64,000 nucleotides of DNA from contig CAJUER010000001.1 of the NCBI GenBank assembly GCA_910585705.1, positions 493,374 to 557,373 of the forward strand. The letters run 5' to 3'. The notes below the pieces were generated by a model. It was not told the origin of the DNA. It saw only the letters and a program-made list of their open reading frames with translations, and did no database searches. Positions 32,408-41,701 of the stretch are shown in pieces. Position numbers and translations under genes: made by a program. This DNA comes from an uncultured Christensenella sp. (GTDB lineage Bacteria > Bacillota > Clostridia > Christensenellales > Borkfalkiaceae). The stretch's first letter is position 1. The number at the start of each line of letters is the position of its first letter.

Positions 32408-33738
32408 GCCTCGTAATCTCCCGTTTGACCGTACAAATCATAACTGTCGCAATTAGAAATAACCACGTCGTAATACTCGCCCTGTACGGCGTTGTTTGAA
32501 TTGAAATACACTTTACCATCTATGTCAGGCGCGCTGAAATATGCTCTTCCGACAAAGCAGTTTTTATCGTAATCTATTCCGTCGCACAAAACCCTTAACG
32601 TTCCGCCTATGTAATTTTTTAATTTTTCCGCAGAAATTTCACGCTGTACGGCATAAAGCTTTTTTACGCGACTGCGCTTTACTGATGAAGACAACTGTCC
32701 TTTAAGTTTGTAAGCCGCCGTATCAGGCTCCCTTGAATATGCAAAAAATCCGCAGTTGTCAAACTGAGCCTTACGGAGAAAATCGCAAAGTCCGTCGACC
32801 TCTTCTTCCGTTTCGGAGGGAAACCCCGTAATGAAAGTGGAACGGATTGCAATTTTAGGAATCTCCATACGAAGCTTTTCCAAAAGGTTCAGATACTCCT
32901 GACGACTTCCTTTACGATTCATAAGCTTCAAAATTCTGTCTTCGCTATGCTGTAAAGGAATGTCTAAATATTTTATAATCTTTTTATTGTTCTTTATCTC
33001 CGCAATGAGACCGTCGTCAATCATATCAGGATAACAGTACAATAATCTTACACTATTAATGTTGACAAGTGCTGTCAACATTTGTAAAATTTCTACTAAT
33101 TTTTTTTTACCGTATAAATCTATTCCGTATCGCGTTACGTCCTGCGCAACCAAGATAAGCTCCGAAACTTCTCCCAGCGATTCCGCCTCTTCTATAAGTC
33201 TTTCTATAGGATAGCTTTTATATTTACCGCGTATTTTAGGAATAAGGCAGTAAGTACAACGGTTATCGCAGCCGTCCGAAATTTTTAAATAAGCGTAATG
33301 CGCGGGCGTTGTTAAAACTCTGCGCGTACCCATACCGCCGCTGCCGCAACCAACGTAATTAACCCTTTCGCCGTAGTACGATTTTTCAAGGGCTTCGAAA
33401 AATTTATCGTAGTCTTCTGTTCCGAGAAAGACGTCCGCTTCTGAAAGCACGGGAAACGTTTCGTAAACGTATTTTTGGGGAAGACAGCCGGTAACAACTA
33501 TTTTTTCCAGTTTGCCGCTCTTATATTGCGCGCAATCCAAAATTGTTTCAATCGCTTCTTTGCGCGACTCGTTCAAAAACGCGCAAGTATTTATAATCAG
33601 TATCTGCGCATTATCGATATCGTCGGTAATAATTGCACCGCTCTCTTTAATTATTGACAAAAGTTTTTCGGAATCTACACGGTTCTTATCGCAACCGAGC
33701 GAAATCATTCCGAAAGACTTCTGCTTAAAATCAATCAT
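32404..33738 (-). CDS. rimO: Ribosomal protein S12 methylthiotransferase RimO
   Basis: Radical-SAM enzyme adding a methylthio group to an aspartate of ribosomal protein S12. About 444 residues from the ATG at 33738, which has GGAGAT ahead of it and overlaps the ftsK stop by eight bases; the longer frame to 33762 is less likely. The N-terminal cluster domain begins FGMISLGCDKNRVDSE, the radical-SAM motif is DGCDNRCTYCLIPKIRG, and a TRAM domain ends the protein. Paralogous to the MiaB at 10.7-12.0 kb but clearly the RimO branch by its opening motif. Confidence 0.96.
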   Translation of the reverse strand: MIDFKQKSFGMISLGCDKNRVDSEKLLSIIKESGAIITDDIDNAQILIINTCAFLNESRKEAIETILDCAQYKSGKLEKIVVTGCLPQKYVYETFPVLSEADVFLGTEDYDKFFEALEKSYYGERVNYVGCGSGGMGTRRVLTTPAHYAYLKISDGCDNRCTYCLIPKIRGKYKSYPIERLIEEAESLGEVSELILVAQDVTRYGIDLYGKKKLVEILQMLTALVNINSVRLLYCYPDMIDDGLIAEIKNNKKIIKYLDIPLQHSEDRILKLMNRKGSRQEYLNLLEKLRMEIPKIAIRSTFITGFPSETEEEVDGLCDFLRKAQFDNCGFFAYSREPDTAAYKLKGQLSSSVKRSRVKKLYAVQREISAEKLKNYIGGTLRVLCDGIDYDKNCFVGRAYFSAPDIDGKVYFNSNNAVQGEYYDVVISNCDSYDLYGQTGDYEA

Positions 33739-36700
33739 CGATATCTCCGTATGTATTAACAAATTCTTCGCGTGACAGAAGAACTTTTCTCGGCTTTGAA
33801 CCTTCCGAATGGGTAATATAGTTCATATTTTCCATCCAGTCGATTATTTTACAAGCCTTGATATATCCGACGGGGAAACGGCGCTGAATCATAGAAACCG
33901 ACGCCTGATTAGACGTTACGCAATATTTAAGCGCATTTATGAATGTATCGTCGATTTTCGTTTCGCTTTCCGCACCACCGTCTTCACCGCCTATTGAAGA
34001 CTGCTCTTCAACTTCTACGGTATTGATAAAGTCGGACACGCTTTGGTCGAAATAAGTTTCATTATGCAGTTTAACAAAGTCGGTAACCTTCTGCACTTCA
34101 TGCGTATCAACGAAACAACCTTGAATACGCGCAAGATCGGGGTTTTCCGCCGAACGGAAATACAAATCACCCTTTCCGAGAAGTTTTTCCGCACCGCCTA
34201 TATCGAAAATCGTTCGGGCGTCGTCAAACGAGTTGACTTTGAAGCCTATTCTCGTAGGAAGGTTTGACTTAATCAAACCTGTGATACAGTCGACGGAAGG
34301 TCGCTGTGTTGCAAGAATAAGGTGAATACCGCAAGCACGCGCTTTCTGCACGAGCTTTATAATTCTGCTTTCTATGTCCTTTTTCGCCTGCAACATTAAG
34401 TCGCCAAACTCGTCGAGAATAATTACTATCTTCGGCAATTTTTCCTCGCCTTCGGGTATATGACTGTTGTATTCGTCAAGGTTCTTTGTCGCAGTGCCCT
34501 TTTCAGTCATATCCTTGAAAAGCGAATATCTGCGCTCCATTTCCTTTATTGCCCAGTTCAGCGCTTTAATCGCCTTGTCAACTTCATATATGATTTCGTT
34601 AATCATAAGGTGAGGCAGCTTATCGTAGGAAATAAATTCAACTTGTTTAGGGTCTACAAGAATAAATCTCAATTCTTCGGGACCGTACTTATAAAGAAGG
34701 CTGACAAGCAAAGCACTTAAACATATACTTTTACCACTGCCAGTAGTACCAGCGACAAGAAGATGCGGCATTTTGGTAATATCGGGGCAGATAACCTCGC
34801 CTTCCACACTTTTGCCGAGTGCAAAAGTTATACTATTCGACTTGCTGTTTATAAACCGCTGGCTTGTAAGCATATTCTTCAAGCCTACGATAGTTCTTGC
34901 ATTGTTGGGCACTTCGATTGACAGCGCGCCCTTTGAAAAGTTAAGATAAGCGGTTACATTTTCCTTCATAAGCGCCATTGCAACGGCTTCCTTATAATTA
35001 AGCGACTGCTTTATCTTCGTCTTATCCTCGATAATTACGTCGTATCTCGTAATTGCCGGTCCGATTGTAACGTTCGAAACTTCGCTTTCTATCTTAAACC
35101 TTGCGAGAGTATCTACAATCGTGCGCTTATTATCCTCTATTTCGCCTGTGTTTACGTTACTGTTTTCAGGATAATCGTCAAGCAATTCAAGCGTAGGGCG
35201 AACGTATTTTTTCCATATGTGCTTCGGCTTTTCTTCTTGAACGGCTTCTTTGACTGCTTCCGTTTTAACAGGCTGAGCGACGGGCTTACTTACTTGAACG
35301 CTTTCGCGTGCCATCGGAGCGTCGCTTGTGCGAGCTACTCTCTGTTCCGTTTCTTCGGAGCTACGCGAAAGCGGTGAAAAACCTCCGTCAAGCTCTTCTA
35401 TTTCATCTTCGTCATCGTCGTCGTATTCGAAAAGATTAACCTTGCTTCTTTCGCTTCTTCTTGAAGAAAGTATAGAAGTATCCGGCTCTACGGCATTTTC
35501 GGTTTGCAAAGTTTTCCCCGCCCCGAACAAATCGTACATATTTATCGTACGGCTTTGACTTTCTTCACGCTTTTCAAATTTTTCCGTTTTTTCTTCCGGT
35601 TTTTCCTCTATTCTAACTTCGTCAATCGGCTCGTTTACTTCTTCGATAAATGGTTCACTCGCATCTTCTTCGGGAACCTCTTCAATTTTTTCGTATTCGA
35701 CAGGCTCGATTACGGGCTTTGAGTATTCTTCCGCAACCTCTTCGTATGATTCGGGCTGCTGAACAGAATAAACGTCGCCGGGAGTCTGTTGATAGTCGTC
35801 AAGACTTTCAACGGGTTTATCACCGTAGACGTAATTCGTCGGCAATGAAGGCGCCGACTGGTTTAAAACCTCCTCCTGATAACTTTCCTGATAGCTCTGA
35901 TTTTCAGGAACAGAATAAGGTTTTTTACCGTATGAAAAATTGCTTAAATAACTGTCATGCGTTTTTACGGGGTGATTGAAATACGAACTCTCGTTGAATA
36001 TCATATTCCGTCTGTAACTTTCCGCGTCGAACTCGCCTTTTTCAAATAAAATTTTACGACCGAGATTTTTTTGCGAATATTTATCCTCGTCGGAAACATA
36101 ATTCTGCTCGTAATGCTGAACGCGTTCCTCGCGCTGAGGCACATAGTCATAAGTTTGTTCATACATTTGGTCAAGCGGAACGTCGGACGTTCTTACCGAC
36201 TCGGCTACCGCCGCTTCTTCACGGACGGGCGAAATATCTTTAACCAGTTTTACTTTGCGGTTGCCTTTAATTTTTCCGCGAAACAGAAAATAATATGCAA
36301 GATAACCGCAGGAAACAGTAAGCAGAGAAAAAATTATGTATGCGCCTATAAACGTGGTAAACTTTGCAAACGGATAAACTACCAAAGCGGAAATCACGCC
36401 GCCGCAAGTATAACCCGAATATCCTTTTGCCGCGTTTTTATAACAATCGCCGATATATTTCCCGTATCCGCCGAGATTATAGTCCCTTGTGGAAACCGCG
36501 TGGAATAGGAGGAAAAAAGTAAATACCGTCAATGAAGCAATCAAAACCGTTTTTAAAGAAACATTGATTTTTCTGCCAAAGGTTAGCCATTCTCCTAAAT
36601 ACGCCAAAAGCGCCACGACAAAATAAGAACCGTAGCCGAACGTGCCGTACATAAAAGTGCATATAGCCGCACCTATACCTGCAAACACAGCCCTGCCCGT

Positions 36701-36808
36701 TAAAAGCATTATAAAAACTATTGCGCTGAAAAGCATCAGCGTCATTCCCAAAGTTTCCTTTGTGAATATATACGACTTATTGTTTTTGTCATTATTTCTG
36801 TTATTCAC
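33731..36808 (-). CDS. ftsK: DNA translocase FtsK/SpoIIIE
   Basis: Septal DNA pump. 1025 residues starting at a GTG with GGAG nine bases upstream. N-terminal membrane domain with about four to five helices (residues 20-175); an unusually long acidic, Tyr/Gln/Glu-rich linker (about 180-530) including a DDDDEDEIEE run near 463; alpha and beta motor domains with Walker A GTTGSGKS at 687-694 and Walker B IVIILDEFGDLM; a gamma winged-helix domain near the end (VSMIQRRFPVGYIKACKIIDWMENMNYI, read in part). SpoIIIE-like forms are nearer 790 residues. First gene of the operon running to nadE. Confidence 0.97.
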   Translation of the reverse strand: MNNRNNDKNNKSYIFTKETLGMTLMLFSAIVFIMLLTGRAVFAGIGAAICTFMYGTFGYGSYFVVALLAYLGEWLTFGRKINVSLKTVLIASLTVFTFFLLFHAVSTRDYNLGGYGKYIGDCYKNAAKGYSGYTCGGVISALVVYPFAKFTTFIGAYIIFSLLTVSCGYLAYYFLFRGKIKGNRKVKLVKDISPVREEAAVAESVRTSDVPLDQMYEQTYDYVPQREERVQHYEQNYVSDEDKYSQKNLGRKILFEKGEFDAESYRRNMIFNESSYFNHPVKTHDSYLSNFSYGKKPYSVPENQSYQESYQEEVLNQSAPSLPTNYVYGDKPVESLDDYQQTPGDVYSVQQPESYEEVAEEYSKPVIEPVEYEKIEEVPEEDASEPFIEEVNEPIDEVRIEEKPEEKTEKFEKREESQSRTINMYDLFGAGKTLQTENAVEPDTSILSSRRSERSKVNLFEYDDDDEDEIEELDGGFSPLSRSSEETEQRVARTSDAPMARESVQVSKPVAQPVKTEAVKEAVQEEKPKHIWKKYVRPTLELLDDYPENSNVNTGEIEDNKRTIVDTLARFKIESEVSNVTIGPAITRYDVIIEDKTKIKQSLNYKEAVAMALMKENVTAYLNFSKGALSIEVPNNARTIVGLKNMLTSQRFINSKSNSITFALGKSVEGEVICPDITKMPHLLVAGTTGSGKSICLSALLVSLLYKYGPEELRFILVDPKQVEFISYDKLPHLMINEIIYEVDKAIKALNWAIKEMERRYSLFKDMTEKGTATKNLDEYNSHIPEGEEKLPKIVIILDEFGDLMLQAKKDIESRIIKLVQKARACGIHLILATQRPSVDCITGLIKSNLPTRIGFKVNSFDDARTIFDIGGAEKLLGKGDLYFRSAENPDLARIQGCFVDTHEVQKVTDFVKLHNETYFDQSVSDFINTVEVEEQSSIGGEDGGAESETKIDDTFINALKYCVTSNQASVSMIQRRFPVGYIKACKIIDWMENMNYITHSEGSKPRKVLLSREEFVNTYGDIDD

Positions 36809-36852
36809 TGTCGTTCTCCGCCATTTCTCTTTGACTATAAATAATCATTCCA

Positions 36853-36881
36853 ATTATAACATTTATTCGGCGAAATAACAA
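36853..36881 (-). promoter_or_regulatory. Sigma-A promoter of the ftsK-rimO-pgsA-cinA-recA-nadE operon
   Basis: Minus strand TTGTTA (36881-36876), 17-bp spacer, TATAAT (36858-36853). No other promoter is obvious before recA. Confidence 0.75.
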
Positions 36882-36954
36882 CAAAATGACGACAAAAAAT
36901 TATTTTTTTATATAATAATGTAATAACGTAAACAGTTGAAAATTTTGTTTGATT

Positions 36955-38280
36955 TTAATCATGCGACAGCAGTTTTTTTGCTATAAAATATATATCCCCC
37001 GCACCCAGAAAAAGCACGACGTCGCCCGCGCACGCATTTAAAATAAATTCGTAAATATCTTCCGCATCATCGCCGTAGCGCGACTTCTTCAAATTTTGCG
37101 ATAAAGTCAGCGCACTCCCCGCGTCGTCGAAATATTCGCGTGCGGCAAAAGTTTTATATACAAGCAAGTTACTTAAAGGCGAAAGCACTTTTACAAACTG
37201 TTTAAAGAGGTTTTTGGTTCTCGAATATGTGTGCGGTTGAAACACGACAAACAGCTTTCCGCTTGTAAGCTTTTTTGCCGTACGAATAACCGCCCTAAGC
37301 TCGGCGGGATGATGCGCGTAATCGGCAATACAATCGGCACCGTTTATTTTTCCGATATGCTCGAACCTGCGTTCCACTCCCGAAAAAGCCGAAAGCCCTT
37401 CGCGTATAAATTCAAACGAGATACCCGCGTTTCTTGCCGCCGCCGTTGCGGCAAGCGCGTTAAGTACGTTATGCTTCCCGTAAACCGAAAGACACAGCAC
37501 TCCCAATTCGGAAGCCCCCTCATAAACAGTAAAGGAGTAAACCCCTTCCGAACTTCTTATATTCTTTGCGTAATAGTCTGCGGACTTATCAAACCCGAAG
37601 CTAAGTCCGTAAGATATAGGCAAGTCGCAATAAAGCGAAACGGCGGATTTTGCGCTATCTGCAAAATGTATATATGCTTCCTGCAATTCTTCTTCACTGC
37701 CGTAACATTCAAGATGATCGGCGTCGCTGTTTAAAATTACCGCAATATCGGGTTTTAAAAGTAAAAAATTCCTTTTATATTCGCACGCTTCGGTTATAAA
37801 AAAATCGCTTCCCGAACTATAGAAATTCGAAAAAGTAGCATCCTTACCGCCGATATGAGCCGTAAATTTTTTACCCGCCGCAGAGAAAATATGAGCCAGC
37901 ATTGACGTACATGTGGTTTTACCGTGACACCCCGCAACAGCAATAACTTTTCTGAATTCGCAACTTACTTCATACAAAAACTGACCGCGCGGAATTACTA
38001 TTTTGGAAAGCTTTTTTGCTAGGCCCAGTCTTGCGTCGTTTTCCTTAATCGCGTCGGTGTAAATTATAATTTCGTAATCCTCTATATCTTCCGCATCTGA
38101 ACCGAAAGAAATTTTTGCACCGAGATTTCTCAACTCGCTTGTATATTCGTTCTCCGCCACGTCGCTTCCGCCCACGTTCTTGCCAAGCGAAATTAAATAC
38201 TTTGCAAGTCCGCTCATACTTACTCCGCCTATTCCTATAAAGTAAAAACTTTCAAATTTGTCCGAAAATTTAAAGCGCAT
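36955..38280 (-). CDS. murC: UDP-N-acetylmuramate-L-alanine ligase
   Basis: Adds L-alanine to UDP-MurNAc, the first peptide step of peptidoglycan synthesis. 441 residues. The N-terminal Rossmann motif is FYFIGIGGVSMSGLAKYL; the ATP loop is AGCHGKTTCTSML (Cys in place of the usual Thr); DYAHHPAELRAV and QPHTYSRT are also present. It lies outside the main dcw cluster, after the ftsZ terminator, with a poor ribosome binding site and no clear promoter, only AT-rich sequence just upstream. Confidence 0.96.
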   Translation of the reverse strand: MRFKFSDKFESFYFIGIGGVSMSGLAKYLISLGKNVGGSDVAENEYTSELRNLGAKISFGSDAEDIEDYEIIIYTDAIKENDARLGLAKKLSKIVIPRGQFLYEVSCEFRKVIAVAGCHGKTTCTSMLAHIFSAAGKKFTAHIGGKDATFSNFYSSGSDFFITEACEYKRNFLLLKPDIAVILNSDADHLECYGSEEELQEAYIHFADSAKSAVSLYCDLPISYGLSFGFDKSADYYAKNIRSSEGVYSFTVYEGASELGVLCLSVYGKHNVLNALAATAAARNAGISFEFIREGLSAFSGVERRFEHIGKINGADCIADYAHHPAELRAVIRTAKKLTSGKLFVVFQPHTYSRTKNLFKQFVKVLSPLSNLLVYKTFAAREYFDDAGSALTLSQNLKKSRYGDDAEDIYEFILNACAGDVVLFLGAGDIYFIAKKLLSHD

Positions 38281-38336
38281 AATACATTTTATTAAAATTC
38301 ATTAAAAAAAATGTAGAAAAGGCGCGAAAACGACAA

Positions 38337-38370
38337 TAAAAAAAGCAGAACCCGAAATTTCGGGCTCTGC
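38337..38370 (-). terminator. Terminator after ftsZ
   Basis: Minus strand stem GCAGAGCCCGAAA / TTTCGGGTTCTGC (one G-U pair) with essentially no extra loop bases, followed by seven Ts. Ends the ftsA-ftsZ unit before murC. Confidence 0.9.
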
Positions 38371-38384
38371 CTATGTATTATAAA

Positions 38385-39662
38385 TTAATCTTCGTTGCGC
38401 TTTTTGCCAAGATTGCGGAGCATTTGCGCAAACTTAGGCACGTTTTTATCGTTGGGACGCTCGATTCCGTCCCTGCTTTCTTCGCGCTGTACAGGGCGAA
38501 TAGGCTGAACGGGCTGCTGTTGTACAGGCTGCTGGTACTGCGGCTGTACAGGCTGACGCAGATAATACGGCTCGGTTACGGATAATCTTTCTGACGCAAC
38601 GCCATAGTTGGGTCTTTCAAAAGAAGGTCTGCCGCCCTGCAAATTTCTCTGAACATCGTCTTCACGCTGTTTGCTGTCGAAGCCGGGAAAGCCCGTTGCA
38701 ATTACGGTAATTTCAACCTCGTCCTGAACATTGGGATCAATTCTCGCACCGAAAATAATATTAGCAGACGCATCCACTACGCTTTTAACAAGCTCCGCCG
38801 CATCGGCAACCTCGTCAAACGTTAAATCGTCGCCGCCGACAACGTTCAATATAACGCCGCGCGCACCCTCGATTGTAGTTTCGAGCAGAGGGCAGTTTAC
38901 CGCAACTCTGACCGCTTCGATAATCCTATTATCACCCTTTGCAACGCCTACGCCGAGATGCGCTATACCCTTATCTTTGAGGATAGTTCTAACGTCGGCA
39001 AAGTCAAGATTGATGAGAGAAGGATTGACTATCAGCTCGGCAATCCCCTTTATGCCTTGCTTTAAAATTTCGTCCGCCACACGGAGCGCTTCGCGCATAG
39101 GCGTATTTTTAGCGACAACCGTCTTGATTTTATCGTTGGGAATTATTATGAGAGTATCAACGTATTTCTTTAAATTTTCAAGACCTTTAACGGTATTTTC
39201 CATACGTTTTTTACCTTCGAAACCGAAAGGCTCGGTAACAACGGCAACCGTAAGAATTTTCATATCGCGTGCGATTTTTGCGATAATGGGCGCTGCGCCC
39301 GTACCCGTTCCGCCGCCCATACCTGCGGTTATAAACAGAAGGTCAGTTCCCTTAATAGCTTCGGTAAGCACGTCTTTGCTTTCCTCTGCCGCCGCTCTGC
39401 CTATTTCGGGGTCGGCGCCCGCACCGAGACCTTTCGTCAGTGCGTTACCTATCTGGATTTTGTTCTGACAGGGTGAAAGCGCAAGAATCTGGCTATCCGT
39501 ATTTACAACAAAATATTCTGCGGCGTCTATTCCCGCCTCAATCATTCTGTTTACAGCGTTATTACCGGCACCGCCGACGCCGATAACCTTGATTTTTGCC
39601 CTTCCCGAAATATATCCGTTAGCGTTGCCGCTACCGTAATTTGAGTTCATATCGTTAAACAT
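38385..39662 (-). CDS. ftsZ: Cell division GTPase FtsZ
   Basis: Tubulin-like GTPase forming the division ring. 425 residues. The nucleotide motifs are VIGVGGAGNNAVNRMI, the tubulin signature GGGTGTGAAP, and NLDFADVRTIL in the T7 loop region. A Gln/Pro-rich linker (about 365-400) leads to a C-terminal conserved peptide KNVPKFAQMLRNLGKKR that would contact FtsA. A GGAGGG site precedes the ATG. Twelve bases downstream of ftsA. Confidence 0.99.
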   Translation of the reverse strand: MFNDMNSNYGSGNANGYISGRAKIKVIGVGGAGNNAVNRMIEAGIDAAEYFVVNTDSQILALSPCQNKIQIGNALTKGLGAGADPEIGRAAAEESKDVLTEAIKGTDLLFITAGMGGGTGTGAAPIIAKIARDMKILTVAVVTEPFGFEGKKRMENTVKGLENLKKYVDTLIIIPNDKIKTVVAKNTPMREALRVADEILKQGIKGIAELIVNPSLINLDFADVRTILKDKGIAHLGVGVAKGDNRIIEAVRVAVNCPLLETTIEGARGVILNVVGGDDLTFDEVADAAELVKSVVDASANIIFGARIDPNVQDEVEITVIATGFPGFDSKQREDDVQRNLQGGRPSFERPNYGVASERLSVTEPYYLRQPVQPQYQQPVQQQPVQPIRPVQREESRDGIERPNDKNVPKFAQMLRNLGKKRNED

Positions 39663-39674
39663 TTTTACCCTCCG

Positions 39675-40826
39675 TTAAAACCTCTGAAATTTTTTGAATA
39701 TTGAAACCGGTTTAGCGTCCCTCAACGCAGTATCCAGTAAACTTAAAAGCGAGCTAAAATGCGGCTTGTCGTAATAAGGTACTTTCGGTGTGATTATCTC
39801 GACGTTTTTCACAAGCCTGTTTGAAATATGCTCTACTGTTCCTCTTATTACTTTTACGCCCTCACCCGTAATATAAACGGTTTTACCGTCAAGATTTTTG
39901 CCCGAAAAACTCTGCTGGCACTGTTCGAGCGTTTCGCAGATTCCATCAAGCCCTTCGCGTATTTTGTCGCGTATCGTTACGGTAGGAAAGCTGTATACCT
40001 TACCTTCATATACACACTCTTCGAGAGTGTTCAGCTTTTCCTTTGCATTAAGGTTCACTTTCGTCATGAACGAAAGTGCAACTTCAAACGGCACTTCAAG
40101 CTCGGTCATTAAATATACGGCTATGTGCCCTACGCCTACGGAAAATGATTCTCCGAAGGCAAGTCCGTTACCGCAAACCACGCTATAACTCGATGATATG
40201 TATCCCAAATCTACAAGCACCGAGTATTCGTCGCGCTTTTCGGGTTCGAGAAGGTACATTGCCTCTGCCTGAACGGTAGGAATCAAATGTACGTCAGCTA
40301 TACCGCCGAACTTACCGAACGCCTCCAAAAGTATATCTATGAAAGAATTTTTGCATTGATAAAAGCAAAACCTGCCCTGCAAGCTGTCGCTTGTTTCGCC
40401 GACGGGATAAATAAGCTTACGCTTGTCCGACAAAACGTAATATAGGCAGCTGTGCCTTATTGTTTTATACTCGTCGCTTTCATACGGCGCGGACAATTCC
40501 GCAAGATAGGCACAATCACCGTTGGTAATTCTCTTTGATGTATTGAAACTTATCACCTTATCGGTGTTTACGATTTTTATAAATTCGCCTGGTACGCCTA
40601 CATAAAACGACTTTATACCGCTTAACGCATTCACCGTGCTTTTGACGACGTCCCTCACCGCTTCGGTAAAATTCTCCACATCAAGCAGTTCGCCTTCCGC
40701 AAAGCCGTCGTAATCGCAAGAATATTTGCTTTTGATTATGAAAGTATTGTTTACGCCCCGTTCGCCGACAACGGCGACAATTTCCGACGAGCGTATATCC
40801 AGTACCGCCACACTGTTTTTGCGCAT
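39675..40826 (-). CDS. ftsA: Cell division protein FtsA (divergent)
   Basis: Actin-like ATPase tethering FtsZ to the membrane. 383 residues. It begins SVAVLDIRSSEIVAVVGERG, the phosphate-1 region, and has VLVDLGYISSSYSVV for phosphate 2; the C-terminal end KPVSIFKKFQRF could be the amphipathic membrane anchor. Several canonical FtsA residues differ, so assignment rests partly on its position directly before ftsZ. Expressed from a perfect consensus promoter 39 bases upstream, separate from the rest of the dcw cluster. Confidence 0.9.
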   Translation of the reverse strand: MRKNSVAVLDIRSSEIVAVVGERGVNNTFIIKSKYSCDYDGFAEGELLDVENFTEAVRDVVKSTVNALSGIKSFYVGVPGEFIKIVNTDKVISFNTSKRITNGDCAYLAELSAPYESDEYKTIRHSCLYYVLSDKRKLIYPVGETSDSLQGRFCFYQCKNSFIDILLEAFGKFGGIADVHLIPTVQAEAMYLLEPEKRDEYSVLVDLGYISSSYSVVCGNGLAFGESFSVGVGHIAVYLMTELEVPFEVALSFMTKVNLNAKEKLNTLEECVYEGKVYSFPTVTIRDKIREGLDGICETLEQCQQSFSGKNLDGKTVYITGEGVKVIRGTVEHISNRLVKNVEIITPKVPYYDKPHFSSLLSLLDTALRDAKPVSIFKKFQRF

Positions 40827-40864
40827 AATCTGCCGCTACCTTTAATAAATATTTATATGACATA

Positions 40865-40893
40865 ATTATATAATAGCCATAAAATAATGTCAA
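40865..40893 (-). promoter_or_regulatory. Consensus sigma-A promoter for ftsA-ftsZ
   Basis: Minus strand TTGACA (40893-40888), 17-bp spacer, TATAAT (40870-40865): both hexamers match consensus exactly, implying strong constitutive transcription. Confidence 0.92.
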
Positions 40894-40902
40894 CCAAATC
40901 AA

Positions 40903-40930
40903 ACAAAAAAGCGGCTTTCACAAGCCGCTT
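40903..40930 (-). terminator. Terminator after divIB (end of the dcw operon)
   Basis: Stem aagcggctt / aagccgctt with loop TCAC; the minus strand continues with a run of six Ts. It separates the mraZ-to-divIB operon from ftsA-ftsZ. Confidence 0.88.
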
Positions 40931-40952
40931 TTTTAGTGTTTTTATCGAATTG

Positions 40953-41696
40953 TCAAATATTGGTATAAACCGCTTTTACTTCGCCGTCAAGACGGTGATA
41001 ACTGCGGAGAACACCGTTAAGTTTATCCTTGTCGGTGAGTTTGGAAAATTCTTCATAAGACGCTTTGATTTTTTCTTCCGTATACTCGGAATAATTATCG
41101 AGCTGAATTTTCAAACCGCACCTCAAACCGAAAATCAGCCTCTCGGTATAGTCGTCTATAGACGTGTCGGTATCGAGAGTAATCTCGGAAACAAGCGAAC
41201 GCAAGGCTTTGAATTTATTTTTAAACGCCGCCGCTATCCGCGCAACTTCCCCTATCTCGTCTTCCGCCGCGCCCGAAATTTTTACGTTCGGCGAACCGTC
41301 ATTCACATTTTCGTTTGCAGTATACTTCCTCAAAAATTTACCCTCGTCGTCGTACATAGAATACTGTCCGCCGACCGACACGGCAAATATTTCAAGCCTT
41401 TCTTTCAAAACCACGTTAATAGTGCACGGATATTTTTTTACGCAAGACGTTACGGTGAAATTACTGTCCTTGAATTTTTCGGCAACGTCGTCGGAACTAA
41501 TAAAAACTATACTTTCGCCTTTAAAAGGTTTTAAAGTGGTTTTTGCCTTTTCATAACTTTCCGAACTGTCTTCGTCATATGTAACAAGCGTTACATTGAT
41601 ATTTCTTACGGCAAAAATTCTGCCGATGCAAATTATCACTGCGGCAAAAAGCGCAATACCTATAACAAGTGCAACTATTTTCTTTATGTACTTCAT
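40953..41696 (-). CDS. divIB: Cell division protein DivIB/FtsQ
   Basis: Bitopic division protein, 247 residues: short cytoplasmic start, one membrane helix (about 8-28), then a POTRA-like region (RNINVTLVTYDED) and a beta domain. The family's KKYPCTINVVLKER pattern, equivalent to the 'P-xx-xxxxExxP' block of FtsQ, is seen near residue 87. It follows murA by five bases with a poor ribosome binding site, so translation is likely coupled. Its place between murA and ftsA is the classic one in Bacillota. Confidence 0.88.
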   Translation of the reverse strand: MKYIKKIVALVIGIALFAAVIICIGRIFAVRNINVTLVTYDEDSSESYEKAKTTLKPFKGESIVFISSDDVAEKFKDSNFTVTSCVKKYPCTINVVLKERLEIFAVSVGGQYSMYDDEGKFLRKYTANENVNDGSPNVKISGAAEDEIGEVARIAAAFKNKFKALRSLVSEITLDTDTSIDDYTERLIFGLRCGLKIQLDNYSEYTEEKIKASYEEFSKLTDKDKLNGVLRSYHRLDGEVKAVYTNI

Positions 41697-41701
41697 TTGT
41701 G

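Noticed and set aside
38731..39468. 245-residue ORF on the plus strand opposite ftsZ
   Set aside because: Entirely antisense to ftsZ; Ser/Thr/Ala/Ile-rich shadow reading with no start signals.
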